DNA of 51,822 nucleotides from Fragilaria crotonensis. Taxonomy: Eukaryota > Bacillariophyta > Fragilariophyceae > Fragilariales > Fragilariaceae. The first letter of the stretch is position 1. Each line of letters begins with the position of its first letter. The position numbers and the translations under genes are program-made. Of the stretch, positions 11,444 through 21,394 are shown piece by piece. The notes beneath the pieces are model-generated. The model was given only the letters and a program-made list of their open reading frames with translations, did no database searches and had not been told where the DNA came from. The stretch lies in assembly GCA_022925895.1 (NCBI GenBank), contig JAKSYS010000447.1, forward strand, positions 1-51,822. Direction: 5' to 3'.

Positions 11444-11890
11444 ATGGTATCTCAAGGGTCGGCTTTGGAAGCAATCGCGGAACTATCCTACAAGAGATTT
11501 TTGGCCAACGAAAGCGATCTTCGCAGTGTGTCTGGCGCAGTCCAGAACGTCCAAACTTCGGTGGGAACGCCAATTGAACTGGATCCCAGGTTTGATGCAC
11601 AAACCTTGTGGAGCGCAACGTCTTTCGTTGCCGATGAGGTGGTCAAGTTGGCGGATGGACTAAAGGGGGTGGAAGGATCATTGATTCCAATCACGTCAGG
11701 ACTCAAAGCCGTCAACGCGGAATGCTCCCAGCTCGCTAAGTCAGGCCAAGCGGCAAAGATGTTAAAGGTCCTGGTTATGTTGTCTGGAAGGGTGAAAGAG
11801 GCGTCGAGCGAAATCATCGGTCTTAAGGAAAAAGTCGGAATTACTAGAATCAGATTTGAGGATGGCAACAAAGCATCGAGGAAGTCATGA
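11444..11890 (+). pseudogene. Gag-like protein, second fragment
   Basis: This 148-codon frame is predicted mostly alpha-helical (SALEAIAELSYKRFLANESDLRSV and similar). It carries on from 10703-11431 after a stop and short gap, and is followed by a frame change near 11885: DGNKASRKS stops here, while the overlapping frame 11856-12215 continues with HEVEDASSEPGDEMDELMD. Function unknown. Helical composition fits a capsid or coiled-coil protein. Confidence 0.4.
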
Positions 11891-12215
11891 AGTGGAAGAT
11901 GCGAGTTCGGAGCCTGGCGACGAAATGGATGAACTGATGGATATGTTCGGAACCAGTCGCATGAGGACTACACCCGCAGTGGCGACAGAAAGGAGGAATG
12001 CTCCGGGCGAAGTTGAAGCCATGGAAGGTATGATCCTCAAGCTGACGCGGCAACTCAAACAAGTGGTTGAGGATGTTGGACTTCTCAAGGCTGGAACAGA
12101 GGACAAGTCGGTCAAGTTTGCCGGATTGGGGTGGAGATCGATATTGGACTGTCACGAATGGATCAGGGTTAACTTTCCAAGCAACCGTTATGGATCCTTT
12201 GTTGATGCTCGATAG
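11856..12215 (+). pseudogene. Gag-like protein, third fragment
   Basis: The 119-codon frame begins with an acidic linker, then a helical stretch, and ends FAGLGWRSILDCHEWIRVNF just before a frame change near 12190. The following text is in the frame of 12067-13059 (MDPLLMLDRVFGSDD). The junction sequence FVD/MDPLL is readable in both frames, which points to a small indel. Confidence 0.4.
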
Positions 12216-13059
12216 GGTATTCGGATCAGATGATGTGGAAGCCGACAGTCAGTTCAAGACTCTAGAGTCCAGAGTAAAGTTGAAGATTGCTACCGGTGCC
12301 GAGGCGGCGGCGATCAAGGCTCTTTATTTCAAGCGACCAAGATTATTCCACAAGGGGCAGGTTTCCATGGCTACCGATCGAAACAAGTCGAAGCTGAATA
12401 AGTTGGCGGATCACAAGGTGTGGAAGGCCGGTGGAGAGGGAGTTCATAACTACATCGTCGAGAGAATGAATTTGCTCCACACTACCATCTCCCAAGACAT
12501 TGGCTACGTTCTTGGATCGGACCCAAAGGGACAGCTCTTGGCCACGATGTGCTTGAATGCCACAATCACTTTCCTTACTCAAATGTTGGCCTTTGTGGAT
12601 ACAATTTACGATAAATCGGTGATGGCGTCGAAGTTCACTGCTGAGCAGGGATGGTCGCTGACCATGAAGATCCTGGATCGGATTTGCGAGGACTTGTTCG
12701 CTCCGAAGGAAGGCGTCGTCGTGGCAATGAATGTTGAAGACCCAGGCTCCATTTGCGCTCATGTGTTGTGGTCGTGCTTCAAGACTCACGACATCATGGC
12801 CACGTATTTGGAAGTCAACTTTGAAAACCACCCGGCTATCTCAGCGGAATACGTCAAATTTCTCGCAACAAATTCGGGATTCGACAAGGTGGATCGTCTA
12901 GAAACAACGGTGGCGGCATTAAAGGTTCAGGTAGAGAAGGCGGCCTCGGAGTCTGCTAAGGCGAGATCTATTGCGGATGGATCAGCTAGTGCGGCGTCCG
13001 CGGGCACTCGGGCAGTGGCGGACCTTACGAAGCGTGTCACTAAGCTCGAGAGCAAGTGA
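12067..13059 (+). pseudogene. Gag-like protein, C-terminal part with coiled coil
   Basis: The trustworthy part starts near 12190 (MDPLLMLDRVFGSDD). It is a 290-residue helical domain ending in a coiled coil (VDRLETTVAALKVQVEKAAS, then RAVADLTKRVTKLESK). No zinc knuckle, protease or RT follows on this strand. The protein type is unnamed to me. Length, helicity and coiled coil fit a retroelement capsid or scaffold protein. The four fragments together would make a protein of about 780 residues. Confidence 0.42.
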
Positions 13060-13212
13060 CAACATGTTGGAGGACAGGCGAACGAGAACTACGTTGACGG
13101 CAATATGACCATTCTGGAAGTTTGCCATAAGCATAGTAGCTTCGAATCGGATGGTGCAATTACATAATGTTCCAAAGCACGTCAGAAAAAAGTTCGCGAG
13201 TCCTCCTCAAGG

Positions 13213-13629
13213 GTGAAGGATCCAACTATCGCAGAGTCGGATTATCAACAACGGTTGAAAATCTGCAAACAAGGTCACCGTGAGGCGATGATTTTTCGAG
13301 TGTGCGGTGTTGCTTTTGAAGGTTTGCCTGTCTGGCTATGGACGATTCGGTTGGGGGAATGGTCGGAGATTTATATTACCGATACAGATGAGGTGAAACT
13401 GCGTCAGTATCATGTGTCAACTTGGGAATTGGTGAATTCCAAACTAGTAATTGTGGATGAAGGGGCATTGCCGAGCAATCCGGCGGTTGAAGTATGGCTG
13501 GTGAGCGGTCCTTTGGAATACGTTGTCACCGTGGAAGGCAGGCTGGGATCATCGATGGTAGGTTGGATCTCGAATGCCACCAGACGGCGCCCCAAAATCG
13601 ATAACCCGCGTTGGGAGTGGACAAATTGA
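13213..13629 (+). CDS. Unrecognised 138-codon frame downstream of the gag-like gene
   Basis: The frame is protein-like (VCGVAFEGLPVWLWTIRLGEWSEIYITDTDEV...) with several beta-type segments but no motif I know. It lies about 150 bp beyond the gag-like gene in the same direction and could be its continuation or a second element gene. The start is uncertain. Confidence 0.3.
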   Translation: MKDPTIAESDYQQRLKICKQGHREAMIFRVCGVAFEGLPVWLWTIRLGEWSEIYITDTDEVKLRQYHVSTWELVNSKLVIVDEGALPSNPAVEVWLVSGPLEYVVTVEGRLGSSMVGWISNATRRRPKIDNPRWEWTN

Positions 13630-13952
13630 ATAAAACCTACCGTTACTACTGGAAATCCATCATTGTGGGGCAGCATGGCATTAGTGATTAGGATAGAACA
13701 AAATTATAAACTAAGTCCGGAGAAACCCCACTTGGTCTGGCCGTAGCCCAATATGACGCAGACACAGTAGAATTCGTTCAGTCCCCGCGAGCAAAATACC
13801 GATCCATCGGTGATTCGCTCGTTCCCATTCGTACTCTCACAAAACACCAAATATCACATAACACCAGAGGCCGTTCGGACATCCATCGCCGAATAGTATT
13901 AGCCCATCCACACCTACGCTTGTAGGCCAACCACCTGCTTCGCAGGCCCAAG
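13630..13952. other. Spacer between convergent retroelement fragments
   Basis: No gene. This would be the 3' side of the minus-strand copia. I searched by eye for a polypurine tract and LTR start beyond the RNase H stop (13953) and found none that is convincing. Confidence 0.5.
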
Positions 13953-14491
13953 TCATCCCATTACCATAGGATGCGTTGCGATAAATCGAAGTTTCGGTCC
14001 CGCCAAGAGCTTCGTAAAGATATCCGCCAGGTTAGTTTCACCATCTTCCTTAGCAATCCGCACAGTCCCCGCAGCCTGAGCCTCGCGAGTGCGATGATAC
14101 GCGATTGCCTGGTGCTTCTTCTTCAAAGTTGACTCTGGCCTGGTGGAATTCTTGACGACCGCTTCATTATCACAGAAAACATTGCAAGGATCCTCAACCG
14201 GGACACCCATCATCCTTAACTTGTACCGCAGCCCCTCAATCAACTCAACTGTATCTTCATGGCAATGAACTCCGAGCCAAACGTGGAAGACTCCACCGTG
14301 TTCTGTCGCTTGGAGTACCAAATGATCGGAGCGCGATTGATATAGAGGATCACGCCAGTGTGCGATCGACGTGTCAACTGACATCCTGCGTGATCAGCAT
14401 CAACAAAACAAGTCATCATCACTGGCTTCCCTCGCGGCTCTGGCATGCGTGGCAAAACGTCGCGGGTCGTAGCTTGGCTCCGTGTCATCAA
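13953..14491 (-). pseudogene. Copia RNase H, split over two frames
   Basis: The RNase H domain that follows the copia RT is spread over frames 14240-14491 (CFVDADHAGCQLTRRSHTGV, first catalytic Asp; STFGSEFIA, catalytic Glu) and 13953-14384 (CNVFCDNEAVVKNS, third catalytic Asp; ADIFTKLLAG, the usual end of copia Pol). One frame change near 14405 separates it from the RT and another near 14250 splits it internally. It ends at a stop after MVMG. Confidence 0.8.
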
Positions 14492-16837
14492 ACACCATCG
14501 TCAACCGGTCGTACTGTTTCAAATATGCAAACACATGGAACAATTGCTGAAGATGGCCCTCCCTCGCCGACACAAGATAACGTGACATAAGGGAAACCGG
14601 CATCAGTATGTCCACTCGCCCGAGTTCGCAGATCCACCTCAATACGCCGACCAGCCCTTGGTAATAGTTTAGTCGCTGCGCATCCAACTCTGCCATTTGA
14701 TCCAACTCCGGTCGATAACCCTGACTTAGTGGAGTCGTTGTGCGTTTCGGCAACCCCAATCCCACGTTTTCCAACTCTGTCTCCACGTCCTTGACTGCCC
14801 TCGCCACATACTTGGATGAAGACATGGCCCACCTGATCTTCCCCGGCTCGTCCGACTCGGGTATCTTGAATTGCTTGACTTCGGCCCCAAGATACACATC
14901 AGGCGCCTTGACACTTCCATCCTTCAGCTTGTAGACCTTCGACAAAGCATCCATCACATTCTTCGGATTCGTATTGAGGCAGAGGATATCATCGACGTAC
15001 GAGACATAACTGTAAAACTTTGTTCCATCGGCCTTTGTCGCGGCCTTCATCCATACGTCCGGATCCACTTTGCAACTGACGTATCCCATATCCCGGAGCG
15101 ACGCAGCAAGATGGTCCCTGAACCGTGCCCCCGACGACTTCATTCCATAAAGTGCACGCACAATCTTCGCTGGTCGTCCTCTTAAATCGGGTGGGAACTC
15201 CAATCCGGCAACAACATGTAGCCTCTCCTCGGTCGGTGCCGAGAGATAAGCATTCTGGATGTCCGCCGCCAAGATATCGAGCTCGTTCAATGCCGCAAGA
15301 GTGAATGCGATCCAAACGCTGTCACGTGAAACGACACTCGAGAAGGTCATCTCCTTCGGTACTTCATGCTTCGCACCATTCAGGACGAGTCGCGCCTTCC
15401 GCGTTAGGTCAAATTTGATGTCAAATATCATGTGACATGTCGCCTTCGCGTAACCAACAGGCGGACTTGGATCGTCGCTGAACTCGAATGCCACCATTAC
15501 GTTCTTCATTTCCTTTTCTATGGCATCACGCCAAAAGGTAGTCCCCGTTCTGCGATCGATCGCCAACGCCTCCGCCACTGTCTGTGGCAGCTCGACGCCA
15601 GCATACTTGTGTGACCGCAGCCAATACTTGGTGGACTTCACCTTCTTGATTACACGATCCCGCCAGCGAAGCACATCTCGCACCCACCAAGCGAAGAATG
15701 CAGGTTCTTCTGAAATCTTGTTGGCGACTGCGTACTCCGCCACCTCGACGGGATTCGCTTCTTTCAAGTCCTTTAACGGAATCCAATCCGTGCTGCCATC
15801 CTTCAAAGAGACCAAGAGTTTCCAACCCCTTGTCGTCAACTTGGGATGACGCTGCCCATGACGATTCTCGATGAAACCGTCGTCCTTTGACAGGGCCGAT
15901 CCATCTTTCTTGTGGTCGGTGATCTCTTGTAAAATGGCGAAGTGGCGACCCTCGTCGTCCACTTGTGAATATAGGTTCTTGGCAATCACATTCGCGGCAT
16001 ACGTCGCAGTCGACCCGTCTGGAAACTCAACCTGGTACTCCCTGGTGTCCAAGATAGGATTCGAGTGGCGCATGCCAAGTGGATTACCATCTCTCCCGTG
16101 CATTCGACCAACAACCTTCGCGCGTACCACGTCTTCGCCACGTGGCAGGAGCACGCTTGCCGAAATATACTCGTCCATCGACTCAGGCGTGTAGTCGTCT
16201 GCCTCCTTCCTGGCTGACTCTGGTTCGAACGGTTCGAGGTCGCCCTCCGCATCTTGTTCCGCCTCCCGAACCTCCTCGATCGACGGGAACAACCCGTCAA
16301 AGTCGTCGTCAACCTCAGACTGGCGTTTACTGTTGCCGATCTTTTCTTGCACATGTTCGTCGAAGCCTTCCTTTGCGTCGATCGTGTGCTGCATTCGCTC
16401 AATCTCGTCCCCGATAAGAAAGACCGTTGACCTTGCGATTGGGCGGCAGGAGATCGGCAATACCCAATGGCAGTTGCCACTCCCAATTCCTCTTGCCGGA
16501 CCCAACCATCGACCAAGCTTCACCTCTCCGTCATGATCCATGTAATGTACCCATTGGTACCAACTGAACTGGACGTACATTGAGATGTCGGGCGTGTCAC
16601 CATCCACCCTCTCCGCCGGAACGCGACCATTCAAAACCGGCGTATCGTGCGCCGTCAGTCGCCTCGTCCCAGCGTACCATTCGCCGCAGAAGCACCAAGT
16701 CCGCTTTGGCGATCCTCCAGACTGCATGAACCGTCGAATTCCACGTTTGATAGCGCGAATGGAACTCTCCGCCTTGTTCTGCCACGGACTATAAGGCTCC
16801 GTCAGCGTCTGGCGGATCTGGTAGTCCCGGACGACGT
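14400..16837 (-). pseudogene. Copia (CoDi-like) pol: integrase end, linker and reverse transcriptase, 5'-truncated
   Basis: The frame is open from 16837 leftwards. It begins inside the integrase (EPYSPWQNKAESSIRAIKRG). A chromodomain-like region of the type seen in diatom CoDi elements follows (REYQVEFPDGSTATYAANVI). Then comes copia RT: DILAADIQNAYLSAP (first Asp), VRALYGMKSSGARFRDHL, and SYVSYVDDILCL (catalytic pair). Gag, protease and most of the integrase are missing, because the frame is cut exactly where a CCTAAGG element starts at 16838. RNase H follows only after a frameshift. No LTRs are visible, so this is an old truncated copy. Confidence 0.88.
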
Positions 16838-17894
16838 CCTAAGGGGGCGGGCTTTTTTGTATATAAAATATCTTAAGATATGGTTACTTTTACTACATAC
16901 GTCGTGAGGGCCTTTTGTACGCCGGGAGGGACGGTTTTGTACGTCGAGAGGGATTTCACAGTACTGATTTCTACGTCGGAGGCTCGATTTAGTACGTCGG
17001 GAGTTACGTAACATCCCCGTAGATTTATGTACCATGTCAAGGATTGTCACAAGAGCTTTGAACTTTGAAGTATGTAAAACTTGGTATGCTCACTTTTACT
17101 TTGCTGCCCATCTTTCGACTTGTACCATTATCACATCACCATAATGAAGACCACTTGATGATTTGGTTTTCATCCTCATCAGGTTTATTTCGTTCGAAGA
17201 CCTCTTATACAACTTTCTTTGCTTTGATGTTGTCGCAACTACTATTGGTTCAGATTCAGAATTGGTCTTTTTTCAGCGAAGATACAGTATGAAATGCGAC
17301 GTTGGTCGCCATTCCAGTCATGACTGAAAACTCGAAATTCGTCGTCCTTATGGCTGTTTTCAGCCTCAGTGGGTACGTTTCGTACGAAGACCTGTTGTAC
17401 AACTTTCTTCGCCTTTTCATGTTCTCAACGTTCGTCGTTTCAGATTGAGAATCGTATGATTTTTGCTTTAGATAAAGTATGAAATGCGATGTTGGTCGTC
17501 AAAGGATGCAGTGTTGCAGATAGATTCAATAATTTGCATGTGAGTGAACTCTGCTACTCGTACCGGTTGTAGTGTGAGTAAAAGTGTGTGTATTGGACGG
17601 TATTGTTTATGATCCAACTAAATACATACGGTAGTACGGTCGTTCCGTACTAGTAGCACGTCGCATTGTTTGTTTCATTACTACTATCATAGTGTCTATG
17701 GCTTATATCGCTTCGTTGCAAAATGTAGTGCAACTCGGGTAGGAAATGTACAAAATCCGTGACGTCTTCGTTTTATGCCAGGGGATGGCAGCCTCACACA
17801 TTGAAACAAGACGATCAAAACCACATAAAAAAGTTGTGCGGACCATGATATTGTAACGACAACTTCACCACCTTATACTTCGTTACTGCCGAGC
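16838..17894 (+). mobile_element. CCTAAGG-family element a, non-coding or truncated
   Basis: It starts CCTAAGGGGGCGGGC at the cut copia integrase and continues with a TATA-like TATATAAAATATC. Five iterons of the TACGTCGGGAGG type start at 16898, 16918, 16940, 16972 and 16993 (spacing 20, 22, 32, 21). From about 17170 to 17490 it holds two tandem units of about 190 bp, each with a GT...TTTCAG intron-like segment ending at 17253 and 17443. No open frame longer than 75 codons. It ends where the next CCTAAGG begins at 17895. Confidence 0.65.
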
Positions 17895-18191
17895 CCTAAG
17901 GAGAAGGCCCTAAGGGGGCGGGCTTTTATGTCAATAAAATATCATAAGGTATGGATACTTTTATTAGATACGTCGTGAGTGATTTTTGTACGTCGGGAGG
18001 GACATTTTTGTACGTCGAGAGGGATCCCCCAGTAATTATTCCTACGTTGGACGCTCAATTTTGTACGTCGGGAGTTACGATCGATCCACGTAGAATTCGG
18101 TACTATCGAAATTGGCGCGGCCCCCGACTGACTTTATTTCACAGGCACACAAACAACACGGCTCATCCATAACAAACTCATCATTCCCATC
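17895..18191 (+). promoter_or_regulatory. Doubled CCTAAGG start and iteron leader of helicase element H1
   Basis: Two starts are juxtaposed: CCTAAGGAGAAGG at 17895, then CCTAAGGGGGCGGGC at 17909. The second leader has iterons TACGTCGKGAGK at 17969, 17989, 18011, 18043 and 18064. Its spacing of 20, 22, 32, 21 matches element a exactly. The gene's ATG is at 18192. Iteron function is inferred from repetition and conserved spacing. Confidence 0.65.
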
Positions 18192-18575
18192 ATGCCATCA
18201 TCAAGCACTCCTCCAACACAAATGGTTAACGGAAGTATCAGTCCTGTTGTTTCCGTCCGTCTTCCGGTGCAAAGCACCGAGATCAACCCCCTTGATCCTA
18301 TTCGAGAACTTTTCACTTTCTCACCATTCGGCCGTTGCTGCCGTCAATGCAATGCTCACAACAAGATTAACATGGAAGAGAGATCCATCCGCGATCACCT
18401 TAAAAAACATCACATGGACAGTAGAATGTCTACAGTCCGTTCCGTGTTGATCGAATTTACTAAAAGAGTACTCGTTGCGAAGGAATCCTGCACCATAGAG
18501 CCGTACCGTAGTGACAAAAAAAACTTATACAGGATATTCCTGCACTTGCGGTTCCGTCTTTCCGAGGAAAGATAA
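18192..18575 (+). pseudogene. H1 helicase gene: N-terminal zinc-finger region
   Basis: The frame starts with ATG 18192. At residues 44-75 it has FTFSPFGRCCRQC, then RSIRDHLKKHHMD: a CxxC followed by H...HH, a finger with a long loop. The frame breaks in an A8 run near 18519. In the next frame (18511-18710) the protein continues TYTGYSCTCGSVFPRKDNALRHC...KLCCGRY, a second Cys/His finger. Both fingers recur with the same text in element H3 (46525-46941) and H4 (39018-39377), so this is a conserved N-terminal domain, probably DNA binding. It resembles the Cys/His domain that precedes telomere-linked RecQ-type helicases in fungi. Confidence 0.6.
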
Positions 18576-18677
18576 TGCTCTTCGACATTGCAAAAATATG
18601 GGTTGCAATGAGTTGCAGCTGCAGAAAGTTGAACTCATCAAACTCTGCTGTGGTCGCTACATATCAGAAAATCAAGT

Positions 18678-19092
18678 TTGCTTGTTTTTCGAGGAGAGAC
18701 CAGCATCACACAGCAGTTTGATTATTGTGAAGCGAGAGGTGTTCTACAACCCTTTTTTCTGCAGAGAGAGAAACATGATCATACATACACTCATATGTAC
18801 ACCCCTCTTATAACCCAATGCGGTGGCGCAATGCGTTTTGCAATGAAAATTGAAAACGACTTTAAAGCCATCCATTCCCCACCAGATTCACTCAATGAGT
18901 CTATGTTGATAAAGATCCACGAGCTTGCCGAAATTTGGCTCCTGAACTTTGCCCAAATGAACATCATGATGGTCCCAGGCAATCTCCGTGCAGGATTACA
19001 AGAAACATTTGAAGGTGGAGAAGTCGATGATGTGTCACAACGCTGCACTTACGCGATGCAACATGATCCATCAACTTTATTTATTGAACTCA
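18678..19092 (+). pseudogene. H1 helicase gene: middle segment before the SINE-like insertion
   Basis: This frame continues the gene after another frame change near a T5 run at 18685. The text QQFDYCEARGVLQPFF, then LAEIWLLNFAQMNIMMVPGNLRAGLQE, has close counterparts in H3 (EQFDYCQARAALLPFL; NILMVPGNLRAGLQNF). The gene is interrupted at 19093 by a 207-bp insertion. The reading then resumes at 19300 with LIELKKLL, after a 14-bp duplication. The function of this segment is unknown. Confidence 0.6.
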
Positions 19093-19299
19093 CGTGAAAG
19101 TATGCGGCGTGCAAAAGACAGGGCTATACAAGGTGTACGATCATTGCATTCTTATTTTCCGTCCATGTCTTAGGCGTTACGGCGTAAGAGAGCGTGTTAC
19201 TTGACAGTATTCGCACAGGATACTGTTGAGTCGTGTGAGTCGATTCTTCTTGTCTGTGAGGATAGCGGCAGCACGTAAAAAGATTTTAGGTTTTTTTTA
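19093..19299 (+). mobile_element. Short SINE-like retroposon inside H1
   Basis: The 207-bp insertion is flanked by the perfect 14-bp duplication ATTTATTGAACTCA (19079-19092 and 19300-19313). It ends with GCGGCAGCACGTAAAAAGAT, TTTAGG and a T run, the tail shared with 827-905 and 30508-30578. It has no coding capacity. A GTCGATTC motif about 70 bp from the end resembles part of a pol III B box. A target duplication of this length with a homopolymer tail fits target-primed reverse transcription by a LINE partner. Confidence 0.75.
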
Positions 19300-19313
19300 A
19301 TTTATTGAACTCA

Positions 19314-21046
19314 AGAAGCTCTTATCTTTTGCATACCGACGAGGCCTTTTCGTCGCCAAACCTTTGGACCACCAAGATGCATTTTCAATCCCATACTTTT
19401 TGAAGGATCTGATGCTTGAAATCCCATCGTCAGTCCAATATCATCCCCTAGCCGTTGAGTTCTGCTTGATGTCGGGATTCCGTGTTCAAAAGGCAGATTC
19501 CAAAATCAAAATGATCTCATGCGACACTGTTTCCTCTGTTATTGCAAAGGTAGCATCAGTCTTGAAAGCTGCAATTTGTTCAGTTATAGTATGCTCATTC
19601 TCAGAAGACACTTTCACGATACACGGTCCCGCACTTATCACAACAGTACGAAAATCTCACGTTCTCCATAGTCTGTCACCGATGCTCCGTCAAATTCGCG
19701 AAATGCACCGTCGACTACCCAAACGGAGGAAAACAACACTCGATGAAACTGGAAACATTGTGGTAGATCAGTTTTCGTTTCTTTTTGACGACTGGTCCAA
19801 AATTGTTCCTAAGACTGTGCTCTTGATGAAGGTTGCGGTTTCAAATTTGGCAGATGGGATCTGGTGGGAGCCTGTGGTTGATGTTCTTACCGATATAAAT
19901 GTTCACGCGGATCGTGACACGGGTGACCTTTTTCTAGCAGATGTGAGTCCCGTGTGGAAACAAGGTTCTCTTTTTCCAATGGATCATTTTGACCATTTCA
20001 TGGCACTTTTAGAAATGTCTTTCCACGGTTTCGGCGGGGGCTCTGCTCGGTTGAACGAGCTTCGTGAACCTACAATGTTCAACTGCCTCTTCACAAACAG
20101 TACGGTGTACTACACACTGTCTTCCTTGAAAGGTTTCAACAGCTCATCACGACGCACTAGTAAGGAAATCGAACGCAAGCTACCACCCGTTATCTCCAGA
20201 TACTTCCTATTGTTTCGATCTCTGATCCAAACAAAAGCAAGTATGTTCACCAGCAACAGCAACATTAACAATCTCATGTTCCCTACAAGGGCGAATCCTT
20301 CTGCCATCCGACCGTCACACATCATCCGAGATCTCTTTTCGCTATCGTCAATTCCAAACATGACACAAGTTCGACACTTTTGGGCTGGTGTTTCCAACTT
20401 CGTGACCGGTGGTCACGACAAGCCCAACCACTTTTTGTCGTCGAATTCCATGGGAGCTTCCAAAATGGGTCATTCTTCATCAACTCATTCCTTTGCCTAC
20501 TCCAGCCAGCAAGTCGGTTCAGAAGAGGCACACTTCAACTCCTATCATTTTGCAATTGGTGACACCTCGTATCAAATATCCAAATTCACCGAAAGACTTT
20601 CCTTGGCAGACCTTCGCAATGCAGTGCGACTTCGGTTTCCAAATTTGGTAAGTCCGAGTAATGGTCACGACCACTATTTGTGTGTGCAGCAAAAAGAGTT
20701 GGTTGAGTTTGGGTACAGTGCCGAGTTCAAGAACAAGCCACAGCATTGCATTGCTCTACTCGCTCCAGGTGAGGGAAAGTCGGAGTCCTATATAATTCCA
20801 ACTATCGCTCGAAACCTTGCCAACCATAAATCAAAGACAATCATCCACATTTCACCATTTCGATTCTTGGCTGGGTATCAGTTTGCAATGGCATCAGCGG
20901 CATTCGAGATGCGTAATGGTCACGACCATTATTTGTCTGTGCAGCAGAAAGAGTTGGTTGAGTTCGGGTACAGTGCCGAGTTCAACAACAAGCCACAGCA
21001 TTGCATTGCTCTACTCGCTCCAGGTGAGGGAAAGTCGGAGTCCTAA
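19314..21046 (+). pseudogene. H1 helicase gene: middle and start of helicase domain
   Basis: Open from the insertion to 21046; a first ATG is at 19364. The long middle part (YFLKDLMLEIPSSV..., FGGGSARLNELREPTMF, SSLKGFNSSSRR) matches H3 but no family I can name. The helicase domain begins with VQQKELVEFGYSAEF (Q-motif-like), LLAPGEGKSESYIIPT (Walker A) and IIHISPFRFLAG (motif Ia). The Walker A region is then repeated in frame (20915-21046). The stop TAA is supplied by the next element's CCTAAGG. Motifs II-VI are absent, so no active helicase can come from this copy. Confidence 0.7.
20660..21046 (+). repeat. In-frame tandem duplication of the Walker A region
   Basis: The segments 20660-20792 and 20915-21046 are near-identical and offset by 255 bp (85 codons), so the frame is kept. 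Both encode QQKELVEFGYSAEF and LLAPGEGKSES. Differences are a handful of substitutions. Confidence 0.85.
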
Positions 21047-21394
21047 GGAGAAGGGGCTGTTTCTAGATAAAAAGTCTTCAAGTATGAATGCTTTTACTTG
21101 ATACCACTGGTGGTGTTTTTATTTAGGATCACATACCACCGGTGTAGATTTTCGTACCACTGGTGGGCCTTTTTAACTAGCAATATATACCACTGTTGGT
21201 ACCGAGCTCCATACTACCAATGCACTGTGAACAATCCTGGTAATGCTTTTTTATGTAGACAATTTTTCAAAAAACGAGTGAGTATTCCATTGGGACTCGC
21301 CATGCAAAAAATCTATCACACCCCATCATCATCATGTCTGCAAAAACAAATGCAACTATTGAGGTTGAACCAGTAATGCTTTTCACTTTCTCTC
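21042..21394 (+). promoter_or_regulatory. CCTAAGG-family 5' fragment c with TACCACTGGTGG iterons
   Basis: It starts CCTAAGGAGAAGGGGCTG, with TAGATAAAAAG as a TATA-like box. Iterons TACCACYGKTGK start at 21102, 21134, 21155 and 21188 (spacing 32, 21, 33). An ATG at 21333 opens SAKTNATIEVEP-type coding identical in kind to H3, but the copy is cut after TTCACTTTCTCT, where element d begins. It is about 353 bp long. Confidence 0.7.

Noticed and set aside
18192-21046. Crypton (tyrosine recombinase DNA transposon) as an identity for H1
   Set aside because: No R...HxxR...Y recombinase set is visible in H1 or H3; the only recombinase in the window belongs to the DIRS-like element.
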